A stretch of DNA of 64,000 nucleotides. Source: Phenylobacterium hankyongense. GTDB taxonomy: Bacteria; Pseudomonadota; Alphaproteobacteria; Caulobacterales; Caulobacteraceae. The notes under the pieces are model-generated. The model was not told the origin of the DNA. It worked only from the letters and a program-made list of their open reading frames with translations, and did no database searches. Location: contig NZ_QFYP01000001.1 of NCBI RefSeq assembly GCF_003254505.1, forward strand, positions 2,092,001 through 2,156,000, written 5' to 3'. Positions 35,303-44,447 of this stretch are shown here, piece after piece. Within the stretch, counting starts at the first letter, position 1. Each line of letters starts with the position of its first letter. Made by a program: the position numbers and the translations under genes.

Positions 35303-35771
35303 GGCGGAACCCCGTCAAGCCTTCCCACCTTGCGGTCGCATCCGTGTCGGGGCCGTCGCCCCGTGGCGGCAGGCGACCCTGTGAGCGTTCGGCGCGTCCT
35401 CATGCTGCAGGTGTGGGGCGGGGCGGAGATTGGGTCGAAACCGGCGGCGGCCCTTCGCGACGCCCGCGTGGCCCCGGAATTCAGGTTGTCTACAGGTTCG
35501 TGCAAGGTTCGGCATGGGGACTGTGCCGCAGGATACGCCGGCCAGTCGTCGACCTCTGCGTCGAGGGCGTTCGGGAGTTCCACTCTCTGCGCGGAGAGTA
35601 GGTCAATGCGCAGGCGCTGGATAGCAACGAAGGTGAAAAGGGCGGGGGAGAGCCGCAATCCAAGCAAATAGACGTAATCAAAACCTTCATGCGACGCAGG
35701 GCTGCGGATACATCGAAGGAAAGCAAAAGCATTTCTCGCGATTTTACTGACGAGAAATCAGGGGAGGCACC
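35303..35771. other. Intergenic region with 5'-leader inverted repeat
   Basis: No supported gene in these 469 bases; open frames here lack ribosome sites and family-like sequence. The region presumably holds the promoter of the TonB-dependent receptor gene. Near its 3' end is an 8-bp perfect inverted repeat, ATTTCTCG (35731-35738) and CGAGAAAT (35751-35758), ending 13 bases before the ATG and just ahead of GGGGAGG (35761-35767). Confidence 0.6.
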
Positions 35772-38700
35772 ATGAGAATTCACCAGTTGCTGGGCAGCGC
35801 CTCAGCGTGCGCGTTCGCCCTTGTCGGTTCCGTCGCCCAGGCGCAATCCGCTCCGCCGGCGGCCCAGAAGCCTGCGACACAGGTCGAAGAGGTCGTGGTC
35901 ACGGGCTCGCTGATCGCCAGGCGCGACTTCCAATCCGACAGTCCGATCTCCACGATAGACTCCGCAACCCTCCAGGCAGCGGGCCAGCCGACGCTGGATG
36001 TCGCGGTTGGACAAATGCCGCAGTTCGCCGCCGCACAGGGCAAAAGCGAAGTCGGGGACGTTCAGGGCGGCGGCGGATTCGCGGGCGGCCAGTCCTATGG
36101 CGATCTTCGCGGCCTTGGCCCCAACCGCACCCTGATTCTGCTCGACGGGCGGCGGCTGCAGGCCTCGAACCCCGACGGCTCCATCGACCTCAACACCATC
36201 CCCATGTCGATGATTGAAAACGTCGAGGTGATCACCGGCGGCGCGTCGGCCACCTATGGTTCCGACGCCATCGCCGGGGTGATCAACTTCAAACTCCGGC
36301 GCCACTTCTCCGGCCTCGAGCTCTCGGCGACCCACGGGGGGGCCACCAAGGGCGACGGCGAGACCAACCAATTCAGCGTGCTGGTGGGCGGCAATTTCGC
36401 CGACAACCGCGGCAACGCGATGATCGACTTCGAATACTCGGAGCGCGCCGCCGTCTCTGGCGCCTCCCGACCATTCTTCGCAAGCATCCGCCAACTGGCC
36501 CGGCCACCGGAGGGCATCATCCCGGCCGGCACATTCGGCAACCCGCCGACCATCGCCGCGGTCAACGCCGTGCTGGCCACCTATCCGGGCACCACCCCGA
36601 TCGCTGGAACCGGCGCCTACAACGGCGCTATCGGCGTCAACACCGACGGCACGATCTTCACCGACCTGGCCGGGACCAACTGTGTGCAGAATTATCGTGG
36701 CCTGGGTACGATCCCGGGCGTGAACATCAGCCCGAACTGCCGCCAGGTGCAGGTGGCGCTCGGCCAGTACTTCGCCATCCAGGTGCCGCTCACAAAGTAC
36801 AATGTGATGGGTCGCGGCGACTATGCGGTGACCGACCACATCAACGCCTACGGCCAGTTCAACTTCATGGAGTCCACGGCCCGCGACGAAACCGCCGGCG
36901 GCTCAACGGCGGCAGGCAAGTTCTTCTTCGTGCCGCTCAACAACCCCTTCGTGACCGGCAATGCAGCCCTGCAGTCGATCCTTGCATCGCGTACGCCGAG
37001 CGCGGCGACCACCCAGCCGCTGCCGCTGATCAAGCTGCTCACCATGAGCGGCAATCGCATCCAGACATTCAAGTACGACGTCTACCAGGTCCTTGGCGGC
37101 TTTAAGGGCGACATCCCCGGCACCGGCTTGACCTGGGATGTCTACGGCAGCTTCGGCCGCGACAGCTACGACAACAACCAGGCCAACGACACCAGTAAGG
37201 CCGCCATCGCCAGCATCTTGAACGGCACGGCCAACTTTACCGGCGCCACAGGCGCCTGCATCGGCTATGCTTGGAACCCGCTTGGCAACAATCCCCTCAG
37301 CCCGGGCTGCCGCGAATACGCTACGCGCGAGCTTCACAACACCGCCACCATCACCCAGAAGGACTTCGAGGCGACGATCCAGGGCAAACTCTACGACCTG
37401 CCCGCCGGCGAGCTGCGCTTCGCCCTGGGAGCGGACTACCGGAGCACCAACTTCGACTATCGGCCCGACCAGGGGCTGATCGCCAACGACACGCCCTCCT
37501 ACCCCACCGCCGTGCCGACCTCCGGGTCGCAGACGGCCAGGGAAGTGTTCGGCGAATTGCTGATCCCGGTGCTGAAGGACTTGCCGTTGGTCGAGGACCT
37601 CTCGCTGGATCTCGGCTACCGCCGGTCCGACTACAACCTGTTCGGCGCCTCCAACACCTACAAGGCCGATGTAAGCTGGAAGCCGATCTCCACCTTGCGG
37701 TTGCGCGGCGGCTATTCGACGGCGCTGCGCGCGCCCAGCGTTGGCGAACTCTTCGCGCCGACGGTCAACGGGCAGCTCACCATCGGCACTCTGCCGGATG
37801 CTGGCGACCCCTGCTCGGCAGCGAGCAAGTTCCGCGCCGCCGCCAACGCCAACGCCGCAAAGGTGCTGGCGCTCTGCCAGGCCCAGGGCATCCCCTCCGC
37901 TCTGCTGCCGACCTTCACTCAGAGCGCGGACTCGGTGTTCGGAACCTCGGGCGGCAACCCCAAGCTGACACCGGAAAAGGCCAAGACCTATTCGGTGGGA
38001 GCGGTCTGGAGTCCGACATTCGATCAACCGCTGCTGCAGAACCTGCAGGTGTCCGTCGACTACTACAACATCAAGATCGACAATGCGGTGGGAACGCTGG
38101 CCCTGACCAGCATCCTGCCGCGCTGTTTCAACGTCGACGGCGTCAGCAACTCGACCTACTCGAACAGCAACATCTACTGCCAGCAGATCACGCGAGACAC
38201 GAGGACCGGCGACATCGTGCTGGGCCGCGAGGGCTTCTTGAATCTGGCGACCTACTCGACCGATGGCGTGGACACCCAAGTCGACTGGAGTTTCGGCCTC
38301 GACGCCCTCGGCCTCTCGGAGACCTACGGGCGCATCCGGGTTAGCTCGGTGATCACCTATACCAACTCGTACAAGGTCGCGTCTCTGCCGGGCGCGCCCG
38401 TCCTCGACTACGCGGGCAGCATCGGCAACGCCTCCGTCAGTCCGGAAATCGCCCACCCGAAGTGGAAGGCGAACACCACCATCGGCTACTCGGTTGGCCC
38501 GGTCTCGGCCGCCCTGCACTGGCGGTTCATCGACAAGATGAAGCACCAGGATCTGGTGGCGAGCCCGGCCGCCACGACCGCCGGCGTGCCGTCCTACAAC
38601 TACTTCGACGCTGACGTTCACTGGAGCGTCCGCGATAATCTGATCCTGTCAGCGGGCGTCACCAACATCGGCGACAAAGCGCCGCCGTTTGTCAGCGGAC

Positions 38701-38777
38701 AGCCGCTGACGACCGACACCGCCACCTACGACATCATCGGCCGCACCTACTACGTCAACCTCAAGGCCCACTTCTGA
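35772..38777 (+). CDS. TonB-dependent outer-membrane receptor
   Basis: Outer-membrane active transporter of 1001 residues. Signal peptide 1-25 (cut after AQA), then a TonB-box-like VEEVVVTGS at 38-46, a plug domain with LRGLGPNRTLILLDGRR, ASATYGSDAIAGVINF and a 22-strand barrel to the C-terminal aromatic residue (YVNLKAHF). Such large Caulobacterales receptors import varied organics. A strong GGGGAGG site lies ahead of the ATG. Beside a hydroxycarboxylate transporter it probably imports the same substrate or its metal complex. Confidence 0.95.
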   Translation: MRIHQLLGSASACAFALVGSVAQAQSAPPAAQKPATQVEEVVVTGSLIARRDFQSDSPISTIDSATLQAAGQPTLDVAVGQMPQFAAAQGKSEVGDVQGGGGFAGGQSYGDLRGLGPNRTLILLDGRRLQASNPDGSIDLNTIPMSMIENVEVITGGASATYGSDAIAGVINFKLRRHFSGLELSATHGGATKGDGETNQFSVLVGGNFADNRGNAMIDFEYSERAAVSGASRPFFASIRQLARPPEGIIPAGTFGNPPTIAAVNAVLATYPGTTPIAGTGAYNGAIGVNTDGTIFTDLAGTNCVQNYRGLGTIPGVNISPNCRQVQVALGQYFAIQVPLTKYNVMGRGDYAVTDHINAYGQFNFMESTARDETAGGSTAAGKFFFVPLNNPFVTGNAALQSILASRTPSAATTQPLPLIKLLTMSGNRIQTFKYDVYQVLGGFKGDIPGTGLTWDVYGSFGRDSYDNNQANDTSKAAIASILNGTANFTGATGACIGYAWNPLGNNPLSPGCREYATRELHNTATITQKDFEATIQGKLYDLPAGELRFALGADYRSTNFDYRPDQGLIANDTPSYPTAVPTSGSQTAREVFGELLIPVLKDLPLVEDLSLDLGYRRSDYNLFGASNTYKADVSWKPISTLRLRGGYSTALRAPSVGELFAPTVNGQLTIGTLPDAGDPCSAASKFRAAANANAAKVLALCQAQGIPSALLPTFTQSADSVFGTSGGNPKLTPEKAKTYSVGAVWSPTFDQPLLQNLQVSVDYYNIKIDNAVGTLALTSILPRCFNVDGVSNSTYSNSNIYCQQITRDTRTGDIVLGREGFLNLATYSTDGVDTQVDWSFGLDALGLSETYGRIRVSSVITYTNSYKVASLPGAPVLDYAGSIGNASVSPEIAHPKWKANTTIGYSVGPVSAALHWRFIDKMKHQDLVASPAATTAGVPSYNYFDADVHWSVRDNLILSAGVTNIGDKAPPFVSGQPLTTDTATYDIIGRTYYVNLKAHF

Positions 38778-38863
38778 GGAGAGCCCCAAGTTCGCTGCAG
38801 CTAGGGGGCCAACGCCGCGCCCGGGAGCAAGACACACTCCCTGGCGCGGCGGCCACGGCGAGC

Positions 38864-39607
38864 CTAGTCGCGCCGCGCCTGCGGCGGCGCGACGGCGACA
38901 CCGTTCTGGGCGTGACGGGCGAGGGCGTCCTCAACGAAACCGTTCGCCTTCACGGCCTCCACGAAATCCCAAAGATATCGCGCGGCCAGGGGACGGTCAC
39001 CCGGGAGGGCCATGCCCTGTTCGATGCGGCTGAAGCTGTCCGGGAGAACGCGCAAGCCCGTCGCCGCCGCAGCCGCCTGGACCAGCCGCGGACGGATGCC
39101 TGCGGCGGCCTCCAATCCGTGCGCCTGGAACTGCCGGATGGCGGCGGCGGACGTTGGCGCCCGCACCAGTGTCGCCAACCGCAGCTGGCGCGTCAGGGCG
39201 AGGTCGTAGGCGGCGCCCTCAGCCACCGCGATGCGAACCCCCGGCGCGTCGAGCTCGGCCACCGAAATGAAGGGCGCCTCCTCACGGACGAGATAGGTCC
39301 CGTCGATGAACACATAGGGCGCCGTGAACGTGGCCAGCGCAGCGCGCTCCGGCTCAACCGCGAGGAAGGCCACGTCCCAGGCGTCGTGCGCCAGGCCGGG
39401 GATAATCTCGCCGCCCGTCCGGTAGATGACCAGTTCCAGCGGCAGACCCAACCTGCGCCCCAGTTCGCGCGCGAGATCGACGCTCACGCCGGCGGCGCCC
39501 TCGATCAGGTCGCTGCGCGCCAGAACGACATTTCCGAGGTTGATCGCCGCGCGCAGCACGCCCGTTGGTGCGAGCGCGGCGGCGACAGAGGCGTCAGACG
39601 GGGCCAT
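38864..39607 (-). CDS. Type 3 solute-binding-protein-like domain protein, no signal peptide
   Basis: Protein of 247 residues with the fold of ABC amino-acid-type binding proteins: VLRAAINLGNVVL, GVSVDLARELGRRLGLPLELV (cited as about 39-59), WDVAFLAVEPERA and FTAPYVFIDGTYLV. It has no signal peptide and no ABC partner genes, so it may be cytoplasmic, a periplasmic protein with a mis-set start, or an orphan receptor. It is divergent from the dehydrogenase gene, sharing a 97-base promoter gap. Confidence 0.8.
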   Translation of the reverse strand: MAPSDASVAAALAPTGVLRAAINLGNVVLARSDLIEGAAGVSVDLARELGRRLGLPLELVIYRTGGEIIPGLAHDAWDVAFLAVEPERAALATFTAPYVFIDGTYLVREEAPFISVAELDAPGVRIAVAEGAAYDLALTRQLRLATLVRAPTSAAAIRQFQAHGLEAAAGIRPRLVQAAAAATGLRVLPDSFSRIEQGMALPGDRPLAARYLWDFVEAVKANGFVEDALARHAQNGVAVAPPQARRD

Positions 39608-39704
39608 CCGGTCTCCTTTTCGGCTGTCCTCAGCGTCCTATTCAGACAAATTGAGGGACACTCCCGCGAGGGTGTGCTTCCATCCTGCACCGAGACCCTA
39701 CCGC

Positions 39705-40772
39705 ATGCACATCCTCGTCCTGCCCGGTGACGGCATCGGACCCGAGATCACCGAGGCCGCCCTGACGGTCCTGCGGAAGCTCGACGCCCATCTTGCCCTC
39801 AGCCTTACATTCGAGCAGGCCGATATCGGGCTGGCCAGCCTGAAGTCCCGCGGGACGACCTTGCCGGCGGACGTGCTGCGGCGCGTGCCCGAAGCCGACG
39901 GGGTCATCCTGGGCCCGGTGTCGCACTACGACTATCCCCCGCGGGCCGAGGGAGGCGTGAATCCCTCGGCGGAGCTGCGGACGGTCTTCGAACTCTATGC
40001 CAACATCCGCCCCTGCCGCTCGCGCACCGACCTGACGGTCCTGCGCAAGCCGATGGATCTGGTGATCGTGCGCGAGAACACCGAGGGCTTCTACGCCGAC
40101 CGCAGCATGTTTGCCGGGCCGGGCGAGTTCATGCCTGATCGTGACAGCGCCTTCGCGATCCGCAAGATCACCGCCAATGCATGCTCGCGGGTGGCGAAGG
40201 TCGCCTTCGATCTCGCGCGGGAGCGCCGCCGAAAGGTGACCGCGGTGCATAAGGCGAACGTGCTCAAGCTCACAGACGGCCTCTTCCTGCGCGAGGTCCG
40301 CAAGGTCGCCGAGGCCTATTCGGACGTGACCCTCGACGAGGTCATCGTCGACGCCGCGGCCGCCCTGCTGATCCGCAGTCCCGACCGGTTCGACGTCATA
40401 GTCACAACCAACATGTTCGGGGACATCCTTTCGGACGAGGCCTCGGAACTGACCGGCAGCCTGGGGCTGGGAGGCTCGATCAACGCCGGCGACTTGGTCT
40501 GTGTCGCCCAGGCGCAGCACGGCTCGGCGCCCGACATCGCCGGCCAGGACGTCGCCAATCCCGTGTCGCTGATCCGGTCGGCCGCCATGCTGCTGGACTG
40601 GCGCGGACGACGCGACGGCGAGGCCAGGCTGATCGCGGCGGCCCATCGGCTCGGGGCTGCCGTTGAGCGGGTGCTTGATCGGCCGGAGGCGCGGACTCGG
40701 GACCTCGGGGGATCCGCCACAACGACTGCGTTCGCGCGCTCCGTCGCCGAAGCGCTGGAAAGTCTACAATGA
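39705..40772 (+). CDS. Isocitrate/isopropylmalate dehydrogenase family protein
   Basis: NAD(P)-dependent beta-decarboxylating dehydrogenase of 355 residues. Motifs: PGDGIGPEI at 6-14, VIVRENTEGFYAD, the catalytic Lys in HKANVLKLTDG, and metal-binding Asps in TTNMFGDILSDEASEL. HGSAPDIAGQDVANP is the NAD(P)-binding loop. Substrate could be isopropylmalate, tartrate/malate or isocitrate. Its isolation from leu genes and its place next to a hydroxycarboxylate importer favour a catabolic role on the imported acid (inference). Confidence 0.88.
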   Translation: MHILVLPGDGIGPEITEAALTVLRKLDAHLALSLTFEQADIGLASLKSRGTTLPADVLRRVPEADGVILGPVSHYDYPPRAEGGVNPSAELRTVFELYANIRPCRSRTDLTVLRKPMDLVIVRENTEGFYADRSMFAGPGEFMPDRDSAFAIRKITANACSRVAKVAFDLARERRRKVTAVHKANVLKLTDGLFLREVRKVAEAYSDVTLDEVIVDAAAALLIRSPDRFDVIVTTNMFGDILSDEASELTGSLGLGGSINAGDLVCVAQAQHGSAPDIAGQDVANPVSLIRSAAMLLDWRGRRDGEARLIAAAHRLGAAVERVLDRPEARTRDLGGSATTTAFARSVAEALESLQ

Positions 40773-40878
40773 CCCCGGCGCAGCCCTCTTGGCCACCTTG
40801 CAACGGCGCTCAGAGATCACATCCTGCGGTAAGCCGGCCCTCCGCGCCTTGCAGGGACTTGCCCGGATGGGCATCCCA

Positions 40879-41667
40879 ATGACGTCTGCAAAGCAGGTGC
40901 ATGAGACGGCCACAACTGGCTTCGGCGCAAGCGCCGCGGCCTATGCGATGTCGAGGCCAGGCTATCCGGCGGAGATTGAGGCGTGGCTGACGAAGGCATG
41001 TCGGCTGTGGTCAGGTCGCACGGCCGTCGAGATCGGCGCGGGCACCGGCAAGTTCACGGACCGGCTGATCGAGACCCAGGCGCGGGTGATCGCGATCGAG
41101 CCGGTGGCCGCGATGCGCTCGGAACTGATCAAGCGGCATCCCGATGTCCAGGTGTTGGATGGATCGGGCGAACGCATTCCGCTTCCGGACGGCATTGCCG
41201 ACGCCGTGCTCTGCGCCCAGTCGTTCCACTGGTTCGCCAACGCCGGGGCCCTCACCGAGATTCGCCGGGTGCTGAAGCCGGGGGGACGGCTGGGTCTTGT
41301 CTGGAACCTGCCCGACGTCAGGACCGCCTGGGTCGCCCGCTGGCAGGCGATCCTCGTGCCTTACGAAGGGGACGCGCCGACATTTCGCAACAGCCTGTGG
41401 CGGGCGGCCTTTCCGGCTGACGGCTTCGGTCCCCTTGAGGAAGAGACTATCGCGCATTCGACCCGCACATCGCCTGAGCTGGCGATCGTCCGCTTTGCGC
41501 TGTCGCTCAGCTACATCAATGTCCTCCCAAAGGCCGAGCGCGACGTGGTGGTCGCGCGGCTCAGGGCGTTGATCGAGAATGATCCCGACCTGCGGGGGCG
41601 GGACGAGGTGACCGTGCCTTGGCGCACCCTGGTGGCGTCTTGCGCCAGCCTACCGCCGGTTCCTTGA
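40879..41667 (+). CDS. Class I SAM-dependent methyltransferase
   Basis: Methyltransferase of about 262 residues. SAM motif I is AVEIGAGTGKFT (about 46-57), acidic motif II is VIAIEPVAAM, and motif IV is ADAVLCAQSFHWF with VLKPGGRLGLVWN after it, typical of the Methyltransf_11 group. Two in-frame ATGs (40867 and 40879) are possible starts. It begins about 100 bases after the dehydrogenase gene. Substrate unknown. Confidence 0.88.
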   Translation: MTSAKQVHETATTGFGASAAAYAMSRPGYPAEIEAWLTKACRLWSGRTAVEIGAGTGKFTDRLIETQARVIAIEPVAAMRSELIKRHPDVQVLDGSGERIPLPDGIADAVLCAQSFHWFANAGALTEIRRVLKPGGRLGLVWNLPDVRTAWVARWQAILVPYEGDAPTFRNSLWRAAFPADGFGPLEEETIAHSTRTSPELAIVRFALSLSYINVLPKAERDVVVARLRALIENDPDLRGRDEVTVPWRTLVASCASLPPVP

Positions 41668-41831
41668 CATCACTGCCGATGAGCTTGGCGACCCGCGGAA
41701 GTTCTGAGCGGTGGCCGCGAGGAGGAACTCGTCTCGGGCTCCGCAGGGGTCGTGCAAGGGGCTCTCAAGCCGTACGACGTCGCTTGTTCGATAGTCGGTG
41801 TGAACAGGCAATAACCGATGCTGTTCTTGCG

Positions 41832-42257
41832 TCATCCCCGGGCGACACCATGCTCTTCGTCGATGCGCGTGGTGACGCCAGTTGCAATCACGGTGCGGGT
41901 GGCGTCGATGGAGGCATAGGTCCAGTAGATTCGCGTGCGCGCTGTATTCGAGGGATTTCGGAAGCGGTGGGGCGTTCCCGCGGGAATCCACGTGGTGTCG
42001 CTGGCTCTGAGGTTATGCTCCGTCCCATCGATTTCGGCGACCGCCTCTCCTTCCAGGACCAGCACGGTCTCCTCGCAGTTGTGAATATGCAGGGCAATCG
42101 CGGCGCCGGGATCGAACTCCGTAATGCCGCTGAGCGTCTTCGACGAGCCGATGCGGGCGCTGACCAACGGTATCGTCCGCGCCCCGCCGCCGCGTTCGCG
42201 GGGGATGAGGGTGGCGGGCCGCAGAATCGCCGGCACGGAGCTCCCTACTTCATTCAT
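41832..42257 (-). CDS. Cupin-domain protein
   Basis: Single-domain cupin of 141 residues. Motif 1 is GAAIALHIHNCEETVLVLEGEA, cited as about 50-71, with metal-binding His-x-His and Glu; motif 2 includes IPAGTPHRFRNPS with a further His. Such proteins are metal-dependent enzymes or ligand sensors. AGAGG precedes the ATG, which is chosen over upstream alternatives that add 42 non-cupin residues. Function unknown. Confidence 0.8.
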   Translation of the reverse strand: MNEVGSSVPAILRPATLIPRERGGGARTIPLVSARIGSSKTLSGITEFDPGAAIALHIHNCEETVLVLEGEAVAEIDGTEHNLRASDTTWIPAGTPHRFRNPSNTARTRIYWTYASIDATRTVIATGVTTRIDEEHGVARG

Positions 42258-42785
42258 TGCGCGACCTCTTGAGCAACGGCGGGCGCTGGACGGGCCACCC
42301 AAAGAGTCTTCCACTGCGATGGCTTCATAAACAGGCTCCTGGCCGCCAATCGGCCCAGAGCTTGATTGCGCGAGAATCACCAAGCCCTTGAACTGCCAAA
42401 GTAGTGCTTGAGCGCGCAGTCATTGAAAAGACGGGTGCACGCGACCGGGATTGAACCTGTACCCACACCTCGGTGTGAACGAAGCGCCCTAGCGTTCGCT
42501 GACGCCGCGAACCAGCCCCCAGTGCCGCGAACCGCCCCTAACTCCGGGGCCGTTTGCACCAGAAAGGGGTGGCGAGAGGACCTGACGTTGTCGCGGCGTC
42601 GCTATCCCCTTTCCTTGAGCAGCGTAGGCGACAGCCAAGTCTCCGCGACAAGCAGTCGTCGGGGGAGGGGCGATGTGACGCGTTCCACAAGCTCCATCAT
42701 GAACATCATTGGCGCTCTGCAGAGCTTGTCCTGCAGCTCAACTGAGCCGCAAGAGCAGACTTGTCGAAGGTCAGGGTAGGATGGG
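42258..42785. other. Gene-free stretch with tRNA-like remnant and repeat copy
   Basis: No supported gene in 528 bases. It holds a 3' tRNA-like fragment on the minus strand (42434-42477) and, at 42749-42800, a copy of a 50-base sequence repeated at 43776-43820. Base composition and lack of long coding-like frames suggest decayed accessory DNA. Confidence 0.55.
42434..42477 (-). pseudogene. 3' half of a class II tRNA-like sequence
   Basis: On the minus strand there is a 6-bp variable-arm-like hairpin (CACACC/GGTGTG, 42464-42477), then a T-arm-like ACAGG-TTCAATC-CCGGT and an acceptor-like tail ending GTGCACC. One mismatch is in the T stem and no matching 5' acceptor strand or anticodon arm was found upstream, so it is a fragment at most. 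tRNA 3' halves are common leftovers of island integration. Confidence 0.45.
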
Positions 42786-43517
42786 TTAGCGGACTTCGCG
42801 GATACCCTTGACCAGCAGCCAAATCCCGAGGGGTACCTCGTAGAAGAACATCGGCGCCATATAGAGCATACCGACCGCCCCGCGGATTTGGGGCAGGACC
42901 ATCAAGGCCAGCGGCACGAGGGCCAGCAGCGACGAGGCGAAGATTCCCCAGGCTGCGAGCAACTTCGGGATGTAGCCCGACTTCAGCCAGAGCCAGGCGA
43001 ATACCGCTTGGCCCAGGCCGAGAAACACCCAGCCGAAGCTCATCGTGTCCGCTCGTACGCCGAGTAGCAAGCGGGCTAGAGTCTGTAATTGCTCCACGTC
43101 GAAGGACTGCAGGTAGGGAGCGCCGCCGAGAAGCCGCAGCGCGGCGAAGAGTGCGACGGTGCTCATGGCCAAGACCACCGCATCAGCCACCCGCAGGAAC
43201 GCCCCGAAGGCGGCGAGGCCGCGGTTGATCGGTCGCAGCACCACGTAGAGCGCGGCCGCGATGGCCACGTCGCTGACAAAACAGACGAGGTCGGTGACCG
43301 CCGCGATCCGCACCAGTTGCTCGGATGCCACGATGCTGCGGGCGGTCGCACCGACGTCGTCCGAAATCTCGATCGCGCCGAGGCCGACGAACTCCGCGAA
43401 TATAGAGCTCGCCATTGCCAGCAGCAGGATGGCGCCGGCGATTTGGGCGGCGGTGCGCTGGGAAGGCTGGACGGGAGGGCCGGGCCGGCTGGCGGCGCCA
43501 ACAGTCGCATCTCGCAT
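42786..43517 (-). CDS. DUF4386 integral membrane protein
   Basis: Membrane protein of 243 residues with six hydrophobic helices. It matches DUF4386 by its first helix AGAILLLAMASSIFAEF, the loop before LVRIAAVTDLVCFVSDVAIAAAL (cited as about 68-90) and the C-terminal PLGIWLLVKG. Function unknown; often a stand-alone accessory gene. The ATG at 43517 is preferred to the GTG just before it. Confidence 0.85.
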   Translation of the reverse strand: MRDATVGAASRPGPPVQPSQRTAAQIAGAILLLAMASSIFAEFVGLGAIEISDDVGATARSIVASEQLVRIAAVTDLVCFVSDVAIAAALYVVLRPINRGLAAFGAFLRVADAVVLAMSTVALFAALRLLGGAPYLQSFDVEQLQTLARLLLGVRADTMSFGWVFLGLGQAVFAWLWLKSGYIPKLLAAWGIFASSLLALVPLALMVLPQIRGAVGMLYMAPMFFYEVPLGIWLLVKGIREVR

Positions 43518-43825
43518 CACGCAACGGCCTCTCGGCTCAGGTCAGGGCGGCCGGCGTCAGCAGCTCTTATGAGCGGCAAAGAACCATGGCAGCGTCCTGC
43601 GTGCTGCTTAATCTCTTGTAACTCTTGAGGGCGTGGCTGGTGAGCAATCGTAGAGCTGGTTGAACTTGGCTCGTAGCTGGTCCCTGAGCTCGGCCGCCTA
43701 AATGGCCTCCGGGGAGGGCCTCAAGGTCCGGTTGTGGCGCACTCCAGACTTTATTCTGCGGCTCGACGTGGCAGCGAGAGCAGACTTCCCGAATGTCAGG
43801 GGAGGGTGGCTAGCGGACATCCGGA
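43518..43825. other. Gene-free stretch with direct-repeat copies
   Basis: About 308 bases without a supported gene. It contains AAGGTCCGGTTGTGGCGCA (43723-43741), repeated with one change at 44265-44283, and a 50-base block at 43776-43820 resembling 42749-42800. Nothing else recognisable. Confidence 0.5.
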
Positions 43826-44134
43826 TTAGTCCACCGGGGTGACCTTGGTCTTATGGCTGAGGCTGGCCTCTATCGCATAGCCGCTGAGCGCCAGTAGGTG
43901 CTCAGGTTCTGCGTACCAATAGAATTTGGCGCCGCCCAGCTGATCTTGCAGGGCGTTCGACTGTGCTTCGTAATCACCCGCAAAGTTCACATCCATTGCG
44001 CGGTTTTCGTCTCGGCCGATCACCGCCACGAGCACGAATCCGTCTTTGGCGGCTTCCGTTTCCATGGCTTCAACTGCCCCTACGGAGGTGAAGCTGAAAA
44101 CAACACCACGATTGGATTTGACGTAGGCGCTCAT
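43826..44134 (-). CDS. Hypothetical 102-residue protein
   Basis: Unrecognised small protein with alternating strands and helices (NRGVVFSFTSVGAVEAMETEAAKDGF, cited as 8-33, then VLVAVIGRD and AKFYWYAEPEHLLAL), no signal peptide. The start is uncertain among three close ATG/GTG codons; the one with GATGAGG just upstream is given. It is flanked by imperfect direct repeats about 540 bases apart, so it may be a cassette-like insertion. Confidence 0.5.
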   Translation of the reverse strand: MSAYVKSNRGVVFSFTSVGAVEAMETEAAKDGFVLVAVIGRDENRAMDVNFAGDYEAQSNALQDQLGGAKFYWYAEPEHLLALSGYAIEASLSHKTKVTPVD

Positions 44135-44447
44135 CCTCATCACCACGGCGTCTAGAGGACACGGCGTCTAGAGGAAGAGCTTCCACCTACACCGAGATGT
44201 CTGCAAGGGGTCGGAGTCGGTCCTCGAGCTAAGGCTCGAAAGGTCGGCTGTCGGGGAGCTGCCCAAGTTCCGGTTGTGGCGCATAGCGGACGTTGCCTGC
44301 AAAGGAAGCCAGCCCCTGCTTGTGGGCAGCGCGGGCGCGATTGCTCACCCGACGGATTGCCGAGCAGGTGGCTGGCGCGCTGCTGAGACAAGAAGCCCAT
44401 GGGCTGAGGCTGGTGTTCTCCTCGCCGCCGAGTTAGCGGACCGCCCC
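44135..44447. other. Gene-free stretch before the ABC-F gene
   Basis: About 313 bases without a supported gene. It carries the second copy of the CCGGTTGTGGCGCA repeat (44265-44283), followed by TAGCGGAC, a word also found at 42787, 43811 and 44434. The promoter of the downstream ABC-F gene should lie here. Confidence 0.5.

Noticed and set aside
35299..35783. Several short open frames on both strands in the gap before the TonB receptor
   Set aside because: No ribosome sites, no family-like sequence; treated as intergenic.
36903..38621. 572-codon minus-strand frame opposite the TonB receptor
   Set aside because: Antisense artefact; no ribosome site or motif.
28830..42470. Island bounded by a direct repeat of the tRNA-Leu 3' end
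   Set aside because: The tRNA-like fragment near 42434 does not match the tRNA-Leu 3' end, so no att pair can be claimed.
44152..44400. 82-codon minus-strand frame before the ABC-F gene
   Set aside because: Overlaps a repeat copy, lacks a ribosome site and has random-looking sequence.
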